From Paenibacillus silvestris (GTDB lineage: Bacteria > Bacillota > Bacilli > Paenibacillales > NBRC-103111), in NCBI RefSeq assembly GCF_009882985.1, contig NZ_WTUZ01000037.1:109660-173659 (forward strand): a stretch of 64,000 nt of DNA, given 5' to 3'. Each line of letters opens with the position of its first letter. The first letter of the stretch is position 1. Positions 33,601 through 41,265 of the stretch are shown here, one piece after another. Position numbers and translations under genes: made by a program. Under the pieces are notes generated by a model. It did no database searches, was not told the DNA's origin, and worked only from the letters and a program-made list of their open reading frames with translations.

Positions 33601-35382
33601 CACACTGCCAGCCGCCAGTAGATCTGTCGTCACAGCTCCCTCTTCCAGTTTGGAAGACGAAATGATCCCATCAGCCAAGTGAACCTGCGTGATTGCCCCT
33701 TCGCTTATGTGCCTTTCCTCAATGATACTCTCCGTCAAATGGTTTGATGTAATGGACTGATTTTGCAGTTTCGAACTAGAAATGATGTTATCGGCCAAAT
33801 GCCAATTTTGAATCACTTGCTGCCGAATATGTTTGCCCTCAACGGTGGCTTCAACCAGCTTCGAGGAAGTGATTGACTCATCCTGCAGCTTTGCATTTGA
33901 AATGCTGTCGTTAGCTAGATGCCCGCTCTGAATTGCCTGCTGCTGGATATGTTTTCCTTCAATTGAGCTTTCCACCAGCTTCGAAGAGGTAATGGATTCA
34001 TCCTGCAGCTTCGCGTTAGAGATGACATTGTCGGCGAGATGCCCGATTTGAATCGCCTTCGGGAGAATATGCTTATCTTCTACCGCATTTGCAGCTAGTT
34101 TGGCTGATGTAATGGAGCCATCCTGAATCAGCTTGGTGTGTACTGCACCTTCTGCCAGATGCCCGGATTGAATCACGCCGGAAGCAAGATGCGTGGTTTG
34201 GATGGAACCGTCTGCCAAATGCTCCGTGCGGATCGAAGACTTCACGATATGCTTAGCTTCAATCGACAGAGGGGCGATTTTCTGATTCGTAACCGCTTGA
34301 TTTGCCAGCTTTTCCTCTGTGACCGATGCAGGAGCGATTTTATCCTCCGTGATAACATAATTTTCCAGATGGTAACCATCGATGGCGCCATCAGCGATGT
34401 GAGTGGCTTCAATCTGACCTGGCGCAATACTCCGACTCTGGATGCTTCCATCAGCCAAATGGTCGTTAAAAATAACTTTAGACTGGATATGAACGGAGCA
34501 AATGCTCTCATTCGCAATCTTTTCTTCGGTAACCGCTTGATCCCTTAACTTATCCGTCGTGATGGCTGCGTCCATTAGCTTGGCGGTATCGATGCTGTAA
34601 TTGGCGATATGCTTGGCTTGCACAGCACTGCTGCGTATTTTCTCAGCTGTAATCGACTGATCATCAATCAGCTCATTCGTAATGACCAACTCGGATAAAT
34701 GCTGTGATAAAATGGAACCATCCGCCAATTTAATGGAATTAATCGTTTGATCAGCGAGCTTATCTGCTGTAATGCTGTTATCCAGCAGTTTGCTTCCGGG
34801 GATTGATTGATCCTGCATTTTTTCACCAGAGATGCTGTGTGGAGCAATATGTTCATCATGAATGCAGTGACCTGCAATTTTGTCGCGAGTCACGCTAGCC
34901 GATGCTAGTTTAGACTGATCGATTGCAAAATCCTTAATAACTTTGGTCCCGATGCTTTGCGGCTTGATCTTACTTTCGTCCACTGAACGACTGGCGATTT
35001 TCTCCCATGTTATCGCTTCTTCCACGATATCATCCGTGTACACCACGGGATTTACGAATTTACCTGTTTTACGCTCAGAAAGCAGCAAGAGCGGAGGAGC
35101 AGGCACTGCGGTCTGTGATACACTTACCAACGATGTGGGTTTACTCACTTTCGTCGTCTCAACAATCGTGCTTTTCGCAGGTGTTGGTTTGGGCGTTGGC
35201 GTTTTGGGAGGGATACTTACTTCCACCTGTGCAACCTTGGGACTTGTTTCCACTTTCTCCTGCTTAACCGGAGCAGGTGAAGGCTGTTCATTATCATCGA
35301 GCCATTTCAACTCATTTGTTCGGGAGTTCACTTTTTGCACATAAGGCCTTGCTCTGTTGCTGTTGCTCTTACGCTTACTCAT
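30625..35382 (-). CDS. Giant decapeptide-repeat protein with WIAG-like tail
   Basis: 1585 residues. Residues 1-~121 are basic, then Pro/Thr/Lys-rich (PPKTPTPKPTPAK), with no signal peptide. Residues ~122-1491 are about 137 tandem decapeptides of consensus G-[SA]-[VI]-x-[SG]-x-[KH]-[LI]-x-x, for example GSVDSSKLTA, GAVTGDKLAD and GAISNYHLAD. The last ~94 residues form a separate domain (FGLVPFELKV, VNYVITATTSHPSCYAVIKQ) ending YGILNWISIGTKG, which resembles the WIAG-tail domain of Paenibacillus repeat proteins. AGAGGAG precedes ATG 35382. It lies between CotSA-like GT4 genes. The repeats are Ser/Thr-rich and may be a glycosylated fibre on the spore surface; that is inference. Confidence 0.8.
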   Translation of the reverse strand: MSKRKSNSNRARPYVQKVNSRTNELKWLDDNEQPSPAPVKQEKVETSPKVAQVEVSIPPKTPTPKPTPAKSTIVETTKVSKPTSLVSVSQTAVPAPPLLLLSERKTGKFVNPVVYTDDIVEEAITWEKIASRSVDESKIKPQSIGTKVIKDFAIDQSKLASASVTRDKIAGHCIHDEHIAPHSISGEKMQDQSIPGSKLLDNSITADKLADQTINSIKLADGSILSQHLSELVITNELIDDQSITAEKIRSSAVQAKHIANYSIDTAKLMDAAITTDKLRDQAVTEEKIANESICSVHIQSKVIFNDHLADGSIQSRSIAPGQIEATHIADGAIDGYHLENYVITEDKIAPASVTEEKLANQAVTNQKIAPLSIEAKHIVKSSIRTEHLADGSIQTTHLASGVIQSGHLAEGAVHTKLIQDGSITSAKLAANAVEDKHILPKAIQIGHLADNVISNAKLQDESITSSKLVESSIEGKHIQQQAIQSGHLANDSISNAKLQDESITSSKLVEATVEGKHIRQQVIQNWHLADNIISSSKLQNQSITSNHLTESIIEERHISEGAITQVHLADGIISSSKLEEGAVTTDLLAAGSVDSSKLKQHSVTSDKLAASSITAEHLHQGIVASEHLVEGAVLGTHVSLGTIGTAHLLDAAVTSEKLGLGVIRSEHIGNGVIGAELIGESAIERDHIAEEAVTTQHLQDQTITTSKIAEEAVTGTKIASMSIETRHLQENSIAGSHLKPGSISSQHLAQGSITLNIFADRSLDGTKLMEQSITGETLAKGAVTDEKLANSAVGAQHLQPGAISARALQEQAVTTGKLGEQAVTEAKLADSSVTGRKIASKSVHSEHIVDGAITAAKLANESIHGSKLVAGALSSRHLADGAISSAKLAARAIGSEHIADGAVTITKLAKESVDSAKLTAGAVTGDKLADGAVTGAKLGLGVIASEHLAAGAVENENLAANSVDGTKLSLGAISNYHLADSSVYGAKLATGSVDSSKLTAGAVNHEHIVDGAIDGIKLAKGSVDSSKIIPSAIQREHLAESIIDSTKLAEGAVVRSHLVAGIVDASKLADSSVVSSKLAVGAVKTDHLVDGVISGAKLAPGSVDSSKLVSGAVNSDHIAQGAVNGSKLAALSVDGSKLVENAVNSEHLSVSSVTSVKLATGSVDGSKLVAGAVSNFHLADGVVDAVKLASGSVDGSKLTAGSVNGSHIVDGAIDSGKLAANSVDSSKLSPGAVTGDHLADGALFGAKLAAGSIDGGKIAPSAIIGYHLSAGSVDGTKLAPGSVSSDHLAEGALDGAKLKASSIDGSKLTTGAVNGSHIADGAIDSNKLAENSVDSSKLAFGAVTGDHLADGALSGSKLAAGSIDGSILAAGSVSSEHLAAGAMDGAKIRANSIDGSKLAPGSISAFHLGAGSIDSSKLASSSVDSGKLAPSSVDGSKLVFGAISSFHLSPNSVDSSKIIAGAVQGEHLAEGTIEATKLAAGSVDESKLSFNAVHVPAAKQTALQQFGLVPFELKVQDETVEVTLLFDEPYADVNYVITATTSHPSCYAVIKQKQTNSAQMIIVRSRFSPDAYGILNWISIGTKG
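30910..35019 (-). repeat. About 137 in-frame 30-base repeats
   Basis: The 10-residue protein period gives a 30-base DNA period kept without visible indels for ~4.1 kb (1370 residues divide exactly into 137 units by my count). Units near the 3' end of the gene are closest to consensus; those at the 5' end are more diverged. Larger duplications are visible, such as 31447-31776 against 31177-31446. Translated units, not spacers, are conserved, so this is not a CRISPR array. Confidence 0.85.
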
Positions 35383-35485
35383 AGACTCCTCTCCATTCCA
35401 CATAAATTGGTCATTTGTAACATATTCAAGCTCACTGAGAGATGTACGTTAGCCCTGAAAAATGTGCGGACACCCAGATAAATGG

Positions 35486-36652
35486 TTACCTCCCCAATTT
35501 ATGCTTATATAAGTCATACCTCGTCTCTGCCGCCTTATCCCATGTGAACATTTGCTCGACCCGATGAATACCTTGCTCCCCCATGGCTCGTCTTAGCTCT
35601 TCATCTGCCAAAAGGCGCAATAAATAAAGGGGCAGATCCGCCTCAATCTTATTCAAATCAACTAAATACCCGACCGTTCCATTCTTAATAACCTCACCAA
35701 TTCCGCCTGAGTTTGTCGCTACCACGGGTACTCCAGAAGCCATAGCCTCAATGTTAACGAGTCCAAAAGCCTCGCCTTCCCCAGAAGGCACGGCGACAAC
35801 GTCTGCAAGGTGATACCATTTCGGGATATCAGCGTGCGATGTGTAGGGGACAAACTTCACATTCTGTGGCATCTTGCTCCCTTCCCGGTACAACCTTTTC
35901 ACATAAGCCGTCAATCTCCTAGACCCATAGAAAGCACCGCCTACTAGAATTAGAACCGCATTTGGCTCCGCTTGAATCACAGTTTTCATCGCTTTGAGCA
36001 GATGGTGAACCCCTTTTCTTGGGATAAGCCGGCCAACAAAAAGAATGATCTTCCGGTTCTCATAGCCGAGCTCTTGTAGCTTTTTGGCGCGTGATTCGCT
36101 CCCTTCCGGAGACCACCTTGACGTAAATTTAGAAACGTCTACGCCCAAATGCTGCGTCACGATTTTATGTGCAGCAGACGGCACCTTCGCCTGCACCGCC
36201 TGTTTCAGATAATCACTGTTGACGATAACGACATCCGCCGCGGCTAGGCATACCTTCAGATATTTCTGCGAGATATACGGCAACGAAATAAAAACTTTGG
36301 AATGCAGCACCAAACTAATGAAGCATCTTGGAAAACGTTTGCGCAGGTAGAGTGCGAAATGCGGTCGATTCTCGACCTGGATGATGCCTGGCTTTCGTAT
36401 GGCGATTTGCCGAGAGATGGCAGAAATATAGGAACGTGGACCCGCATAAGGAACCCTTATATACGTACACCCGTCCCGTACTTCACTTCTTGGTTGATAC
36501 GACGTTCTTCTCCCCAGAACACACACGGGCATAAATTTGACGAGCTTCTCGGCCGTTTTCTGGACAACCTGTTCCACCGAGGAGCTTTTTCCTGAGGGAA
36601 TGGGAAAAGAACCTGGCGTAACAATGACAACACGCATAGGTCTCTGGCTCAC
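35486..36652 (-). CDS. CotSA-like glycosyltransferase family 4, copy 4
   Basis: 388 residues, GT-B fold. MRVVIVTPGSFPIPSGKSSS near the start, GIIQVENRPHFALYLRKRFP, LVLHSKVF, KIILFVGRLIPRKGVHHLLK, then VAVPSGEGEAFGLVNIEAMA and VPVVATNSGGIGE with the nucleotide-sugar-binding glutamates. It belongs to the same broad group as copies 1-3 but is more diverged, with a normal G-E-A-F-G instead of the Q-E-P-L-A motif. GTG 36652 follows GGGGGAG by six bases; longer starts to 36700 lack a site. It lies ~100 bases upstream of the repeat protein, on the same strand, and may be co-transcribed with it. Confidence 0.8.
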   Translation of the reverse strand: MSQRPMRVVIVTPGSFPIPSGKSSSVEQVVQKTAEKLVKFMPVCVLGRRTSYQPRSEVRDGCTYIRVPYAGPRSYISAISRQIAIRKPGIIQVENRPHFALYLRKRFPRCFISLVLHSKVFISLPYISQKYLKVCLAAADVVIVNSDYLKQAVQAKVPSAAHKIVTQHLGVDVSKFTSRWSPEGSESRAKKLQELGYENRKIILFVGRLIPRKGVHHLLKAMKTVIQAEPNAVLILVGGAFYGSRRLTAYVKRLYREGSKMPQNVKFVPYTSHADIPKWYHLADVVAVPSGEGEAFGLVNIEAMASGVPVVATNSGGIGEVIKNGTVGYLVDLNKIEADLPLYLLRLLADEELRRAMGEQGIHRVEQMFTWDKAAETRYDLYKHKLGR

Positions 36653-36830
36653 ATGTAACTCCCCCTTCCTTCTTCTATACATATGCGGATATACAGGCAA
36701 AGTTTGGGCATCTGCCCGTTACTTACGCAAAAGTATCAGCATCCGTACAAACAAGCTGCACTGCTTTTCCATAAGCTGTAAGGGAGCCTCTATCGTGCCG
36801 CGGCGTTTTGGCAAGCCAATTCCGTAGCCC

Positions 36831-36891
36831 GTTTTTCTGACGAAAAACTTTAAGCTTATGCTTCCGATGCCAGTTTTTCTGGCGAAAAACT
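36831..36891 (+). repeat. Two near-identical hairpins in the leader of the YheC/YheD gene
   Basis: GTTTTTCTGACGAAAAAC (36831-36848, 7-base stem) and AGTTTTTCTGGCGAAAAACT (36872-36891, 8-base stem) are direct repeats of a small hairpin, 41 bases apart. The second ends two bases before the AAGGAG site of the next gene. Unknown role; possibly leader control or a duplicated element. Confidence 0.6.
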
Positions 36892-36907
36892 CTAAGGAGT
36901 GAAGTAG

Positions 36908-38008
36908 ATGGTAAATCCCTATGTGGGTATATTAGTGAACGATTCCTTATACGCAGGCATTCCCCTAGGGAACACAAAATATGAAGCCATCCATTTTTAC
37001 AGTGAGGCAGGCAGAGAATTTGGCATTACCCCTTGCTATTTCCGCATGCAAGATGTTCACATCCACACGATGAGAGTTCATGCCTACGTGCAAAGAGGAA
37101 CTCAATATATACGTGAATGGATTCCCCTTCCCAAGATCATTCATAACCGGGCCATTTACTTGGACCATGGTTCGGATCAGGAGTTGGAAAGCTGGACACA
37201 GCATGGCATTCACGTTTTTAACCGCTGGAATCGGTACAGTAAGCTGCAAATTCACCAAATCTTGATGCTGGATGAAACCATCAGACCCCATTTGCCAGGC
37301 ACCTTCCCCGCCACCCTCAAAAACATGAAAGTCATGATGAGTGCCTACGACTCTATCATTATCAAACCAACGAACTCTAGCATCGGGCGCGGTGTCATGA
37401 AAATGGATCGAACCCCTACAGGCTGGCAGCTTGTTTATCCCGCGACACTCAAAATCAGCAATAAAGTCTGGCGGCAGGTCAACTTTCGCAAACAACTGCC
37501 GTTAACCCTGCGGCGCAAAATCCAAAGCCGCGCCTATCTCGTGCAACAGCGCTTGCCTTTGGCTACCCACGACAACCGCCCCTTCGACTTGCGCGTATCC
37601 GTGCAGCGCGGAGCCTCCGGCGATTGGTGCGTGACGGGGATCGTCGCCAAAGTCGCTTCACGCAAGCTGTTCTTGACCAACGTGGCGCAAGGGGGCCAAG
37701 TAAAGACATTGACGGAAATATTGGCCGCCGACTATCCGTCTCTGAATTCCTGTGCAGTGTGTGAGCAAATTGCGGAGTTTGCCCTTCTGGTAGCGAAGTT
37801 TCTAAGCATGCATTTGCCGCATTTGGCCGATCTCGGACTTGATATCGGGATCACCAAGGATGGCTATCCCTTATTCATTGAATGCAATGGCAAGGATCAG
37901 CGTTATAGTTTCCGAGAAGCTAACATGCTGGAAGAATGGAAAGCTACCTACTATAATCCGATGGCTTATGCCAAATATTTGTTGAATGGCGGTACCCCGG
38001 TTTATTAG
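36908..38008 (+). CDS. YheC/YheD-family ATP-grasp protein, spore-coat-associated
   Basis: 366 residues. The first ~150 residues form the YheC/YheD N-terminal region (VGILVNDSLYAGIPLG, IHNRAIYLDH). The ATP-grasp core follows with SIIIKPTNSSIGRGVMKM (ATP-binding Lys and glycine loop), DLRVSVQRGASGDWCVTGIV and GITKDGYPLFIECNGKDQR, which carries the metal-binding Glu and Asn. Family members form amide or ester bonds using ATP, and YheC/YheD proteins are found in Bacillus spore coats; the substrate is unknown. AAGGAG lies eight bases before ATG 36908. It is monocistronic, divergent from the CotSA-like gene at 36652, and closes the glycan locus. Confidence 0.85.
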   Translation: MVNPYVGILVNDSLYAGIPLGNTKYEAIHFYSEAGREFGITPCYFRMQDVHIHTMRVHAYVQRGTQYIREWIPLPKIIHNRAIYLDHGSDQELESWTQHGIHVFNRWNRYSKLQIHQILMLDETIRPHLPGTFPATLKNMKVMMSAYDSIIIKPTNSSIGRGVMKMDRTPTGWQLVYPATLKISNKVWRQVNFRKQLPLTLRRKIQSRAYLVQQRLPLATHDNRPFDLRVSVQRGASGDWCVTGIVAKVASRKLFLTNVAQGGQVKTLTEILAADYPSLNSCAVCEQIAEFALLVAKFLSMHLPHLADLGLDIGITKDGYPLFIECNGKDQRYSFREANMLEEWKATYYNPMAYAKYLLNGGTPVY

Positions 38009-38035
38009 CCCGTCAACCTGCCCCTATCTCTGGTA

Positions 38036-38216
38036 ATAGGAACTATAGTCCGCTATTTTGTCTCCAAACAGCCATTTGGATAATCGGAGGGAACTAGGAT
38101 CCGCTATTCCCCCGATTTCGGGCTCCTTGACGGCAATTGTGAGCAAATAGGACCCTGTAGTTCCACAAAAACTGCCAATTAGCCCATTTAGCACAAATAG
38201 AGCCCTGTAGTTCCGC
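38036..38216. repeat. Intergenic repeat cluster, family A (four units)
   Basis: Two direct units (GGAACTATAGTCCGCTATTT at 38039 and GGGAACTAGGATCCGCTATT at 38090) face two inverted ones (38145-38164 and 38195-38216, ending CCCTGTAGTTCC). The layout is two units against two. No gene is seen in 38009-38575 apart from this, the tract at 38217 and a terminator. Confidence 0.75.
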
Positions 38217-38420
38217 TCCAGCACTCTAGCACTCCATTATTCCATCATTCCATCATTCCAGCTCTATAGCATTCCACACTCCAGATCTCAAGTTCTCCAG
38301 CACTCCATCATTCCAACATTCCAGTTCTCTAGCATTCCAACTCTCCAGATCTCAAGTTCTCCAGCACTCCATCATTCCAGTTCTCTAGCACTCCAACAAT
38401 CGAGATCACAACACCTCAAG
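38217..38420. repeat. Degenerate tandem tract (CCAGTTCTCTAGCATTCCA-like)
   Basis: About 200 bases built from short words such as CACTCCATCATTCCA, TTCTCTAGCATTCCA and CAGATCTCAAGTTCTCC. A ~64-base block starting near 38279 is repeated from about 38343 with small changes. No open frame with a start and ribosome site spans it. Confidence 0.7.
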
Positions 38421-38519
38421 TTCTTCACTTCTCTACGTCTCCACCTCTCCACCCTCTTGAACTCTCATGTCCCATCGCTCAAAATGACACCACTTTGGTC
38501 CCGCTCCTTCCCCACAATC

Positions 38520-38567
38520 AAAAAGAGTGCCCAAGAGTCATAACATGACTGAGGGGCACTCTTTTTG
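38520..38567 (-). terminator. Terminator of the NagZ-like gene
   Basis: On the minus strand AAAAAGAGTGCCC pairs with GGGCACTCTTTTT around a longer loop. It lies nine bases after the stop at 38576. Confidence 0.85.
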
Positions 38568-38575
38568 AATTTGTG

Positions 38576-39853
38576 CTATTTCGTGCTTAGCACTTGCTTT
38601 ACAGCTTTATTGAGGGCAGCTACATCAGCCGCGCCGACGCTCTCATCCTTCAGCTTATACTTCATCTTCAGCTTCTGAATTTTCGCCACACTCTGATCAA
38701 TCGTTTCCATCGGAATCTCTTTGTTCTGAACAGCTTGTCGCAGTGCTTCAATGACCTTGACAACCTTATTGTAGTCATGTCCGACCATGATGACATTAGC
38801 TCCAGCCAAAACTGATTTCACAGCAGAAGCGCCGATATCATAGTTTTGTTCAATAGCTCCCATCGTCATATCATCGGTCATGATTACGCCTTGGAATCCC
38901 ATCTCCTTACGCAGCAAGTCCGTCATGATTTTCTTCGACATTGATGCCGGGTTCTGTCCGTCCACTTTCGGCAGCAAAATGTGGGCAACCATCACCGCAT
39001 CTGCCTCTTGTTTGAAAGCTTCCGCGAATGGGAGTAATTCAAGCTTACGCAATCTGTCCAGATCGTTCTGGACAACCGGCAGCCCGACATGCGAATCGAC
39101 AGATGTATCGCCATGCCCCGGGAAATGCTTAACAACTGACGTGATCTGCTGATCTCGCAGCCCCTTCATTTCTTGAATGCCCATAGCGTTGACCACGGCA
39201 GCATTTGCTCCAAATGAACGATCACCGATCACCGGATTTTTCGGATTGCTGTTAATGTCCAGCACAGGAGCGAAATCAACGTTCAATCCATACGCGCGAA
39301 GCTCGGAACCAATCAAGTTACCGATGTTGTAGGCATACGTTTTGTTATTCGTCTTCCCAATCTCCTGATTAGTTGGCGTTTTCTGGATCTCATCCGGCAG
39401 TCGCGTGACCCTTCCTCCCTCTTCGTCCACGCCGATCCAGAGCGGCTGCTTATTTTTGGCATTCTTTTGCTTCAGTTCATTAACCAAGGAAACTAGTTGG
39501 CTTGAATCTTTGACATTTGGCTTATATAAAATAATGCCCCCGACGTGGTACGTTGAAATCAACGCTTGGGTATTCGCATTCACGCTGTATCCATCAATGC
39601 CAGCCAAGATCATCTGTCCCAATTTTTCGTCCAGCGACATGCCTGAAGTAGAACTTGAAGGCGTCGGACTTGGCGTCGGTGCAACCGTAGGGACTGGTGT
39701 AGCTGCCGGAGCAGACGCGGAAGGCGTTGGCGCCATCGAAACAGCGGCTGACGGCGTGTTACCTTGCGGAGAAGATGCACACCCCATTAAAAAGAGAGAT
39801 AACGCAGACGCACACATCATACTCTTGGTATATCTAGAAATAAAAAGATTCAC
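38576..39853 (-). CDS. nagZ: Beta-N-acetylhexosaminidase, GH3 lipoprotein (NagZ-like)
   Basis: 425 residues. A lipoprotein signal with lipobox LFLMGC (Cys ~25) is followed by a Ser/Pro/Thr-rich linker of ~45 residues and a GH3 catalytic domain: MSLDEKLGQMILAGIDGY, LWIGVDEEGGRVTRLP, GDRSFGANAAVV, the NagZ signature VKHFPGHGDTSVDSHVGLP and the nucleophile region IMTDDMTMGAI. It removes GlcNAc from muropeptides outside the membrane during wall recycling. The start is GTG 39853 with a weak site; an ATG ten or eleven codons in would still keep the signal peptide. Monocistronic. Confidence 0.88.
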   Translation of the reverse strand: MNLFISRYTKSMMCASALSLFLMGCASSPQGNTPSAAVSMAPTPSASAPAATPVPTVAPTPSPTPSSSTSGMSLDEKLGQMILAGIDGYSVNANTQALISTYHVGGIILYKPNVKDSSQLVSLVNELKQKNAKNKQPLWIGVDEEGGRVTRLPDEIQKTPTNQEIGKTNNKTYAYNIGNLIGSELRAYGLNVDFAPVLDINSNPKNPVIGDRSFGANAAVVNAMGIQEMKGLRDQQITSVVKHFPGHGDTSVDSHVGLPVVQNDLDRLRKLELLPFAEAFKQEADAVMVAHILLPKVDGQNPASMSKKIMTDLLRKEMGFQGVIMTDDMTMGAIEQNYDIGASAVKSVLAGANVIMVGHDYNKVVKVIEALRQAVQNKEIPMETIDQSVAKIQKLKMKYKLKDESVGAADVAALNKAVKQVLSTK

Positions 39854-39942
39854 ACTACTACCTGCCTTTATTCTAAGATTTCCCTATTAGACGATGTATG
39901 GAATGAAATAGTTACAGTTAAAATTGGTGCTGCTACACAGGA

Positions 39943-40239
39943 CTACTCTTTCCTAAGCTCTGTTAACAGACATTTCCACATAATATAGATGCCATAACAT
40001 CCTAAATAGGCACCGCTTAAAAGGAACAGTTGGTTGTTGAAAACCGCATGAATATTCGTCATAAATACCGTATCATCCCGCAAAATATCATAAACCGCCA
40101 AAGCGGAAATGATGCCAAACACATAGGCACTGACTAAGGCAAGGACATGAAAGCCAATTCGGCAGGCTGTGAACATCCAAGCCCCAACAAGCATGCAAGC
40201 CGGAATCAAAAACAGAAGCAATACGATCATCATGGACAT
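39943..40239 (-). CDS. Small membrane protein of unknown function
   Basis: 98 residues with three predicted membrane segments (MIVLLLFLIPACMLVGAWMF, VLALVSAYVFGIISALAVY, LFLLSGAYLGCYGIYIMW) and a short charged C terminus. No family recognised. A reasonable start context (GGTGAACTGGTAAATG) supports it weakly. It lies between the NagZ-like gene and psd, on the opposite strand to psd. Confidence 0.55.
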   Translation of the reverse strand: MSMMIVLLLFLIPACMLVGAWMFTACRIGFHVLALVSAYVFGIISALAVYDILRDDTVFMTNIHAVFNNQLFLLSGAYLGCYGIYIMWKCLLTELRKE

Positions 40240-40461
40240 TTACCAGTTCACCTCATTAACAGCATTGACAAGCATATTTCACCTCAAACAGCCCTTAAAC
40301 TATTTTTTTAGCCACCTATCTTGCCGTTTCTTCTTCATTCGACAATTGATTCTTTTACCTTTCTGTGGCAAGATTAGCGAAGAGTGATAAATAGGGATCT
40401 TTGAAGAAGCTTGAACGTTGGTCAAAAGCCCGCCTAACCACGAATGAACAGGAGTTAATCT

Positions 40462-41250
40462 ATGTCAAAACCGTTCTTCAAATTGCTAACTGAGCTCTCC
40501 TCACGTAAATGGGTATCCCAAGTGACAGGAGCCTTTGCCAGGTCCAGAGCAAGTCGGATGTTCATTCCCCGTTTTGCCCAAACTTACGGTATACGTATTG
40601 AAGATGCTGAGAAGCATGTAAAAGATTACAAATCCTTAAATGATTTCTTTACTCGCCGGTTAAAGCCGGGTTTACGGCCGATTCATGAAGACGAGACACG
40701 TGTCGTAAGTCCTGTAGATGCCATGATTACAGGGATCGGGGACATCAAAGATGGCTTAATCGTCAATGTCAAAGGGCAAGACTACACCATTGAGGAGCTG
40801 CTTAACCGCTCGCCCCGCACAGTTAATTACAAAAACGGCTTTTATTTCGTCCTGTACTTAAGCCCAACCGACTATCACCGCATTCATTCTCCGATTTCCG
40901 GGGACATCCTTGAAAAAGAGCACGTGCTCGGCAAAGTATATCCGGTGAACGAATTCGGTCTTCGCCACATGAAGCGAGTACTTAGTCGCAATGAGCGGTT
41001 AATCACCTTCATCCAGCATCACACAGGTGAAGTTGCCGTCGTAAAAGTCGGGGCGCTGAACGTGAGCTCAATTCAGTACGTCAAGCCGCTTCCCAAAACA
41101 TTGGAACGTGGCCAAGAGCTGGCCTATTTCGAATTCGGCTCAACCGTTGTGCTGCTTTTTGAAGATGACATGTTTGAACCTCGCCCAGACCTTAAGCTTG
41201 GTTCCAAAGTGAAAATGGGAGAAGACCTCGGCCGTTTCCTAGATACATAG
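40462..41250 (+). CDS. psd: Phosphatidylserine decarboxylase proenzyme
   Basis: 262 residues. RVVSPVDAMITGIG holds the conserved Asp, YLSPTDYHRIHSPISG the catalytic His, and LAYFEFGSTVVLLFE the self-cleavage G-S site that makes the pyruvoyl group (FGST in place of the common LGST). It turns phosphatidylserine into phosphatidylethanolamine at the membrane. CAGGAG precedes ATG 40462. It lies 15 bases before an MFS gene, so the pair is probably co-transcribed. Confidence 0.93.
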   Translation: MSKPFFKLLTELSSRKWVSQVTGAFARSRASRMFIPRFAQTYGIRIEDAEKHVKDYKSLNDFFTRRLKPGLRPIHEDETRVVSPVDAMITGIGDIKDGLIVNVKGQDYTIEELLNRSPRTVNYKNGFYFVLYLSPTDYHRIHSPISGDILEKEHVLGKVYPVNEFGLRHMKRVLSRNERLITFIQHHTGEVAVVKVGALNVSSIQYVKPLPKTLERGQELAYFEFGSTVVLLFEDDMFEPRPDLKLGSKVKMGEDLGRFLDT

Positions 41251-41265
41251 CGAGAGGAGCGCATC

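Noticed and set aside
30865..34548. Several long open frames on the plus strand opposite the giant repeat gene
   Set aside because: They follow the 30-base period of the minus-strand repeats, have no ribosome sites and are low-complexity. They are shadows of the repeat structure.
30910..35019. A regular 30-base period that could look like a CRISPR array
   Set aside because: The repeats are contiguous with no spacers, vary in sequence, keep one reading frame and have no cas genes nearby.
38024..38224. A 66-residue open frame on the minus strand
   Set aside because: It is made of family A inverted repeats and has no ribosome site or homologue-like pattern.
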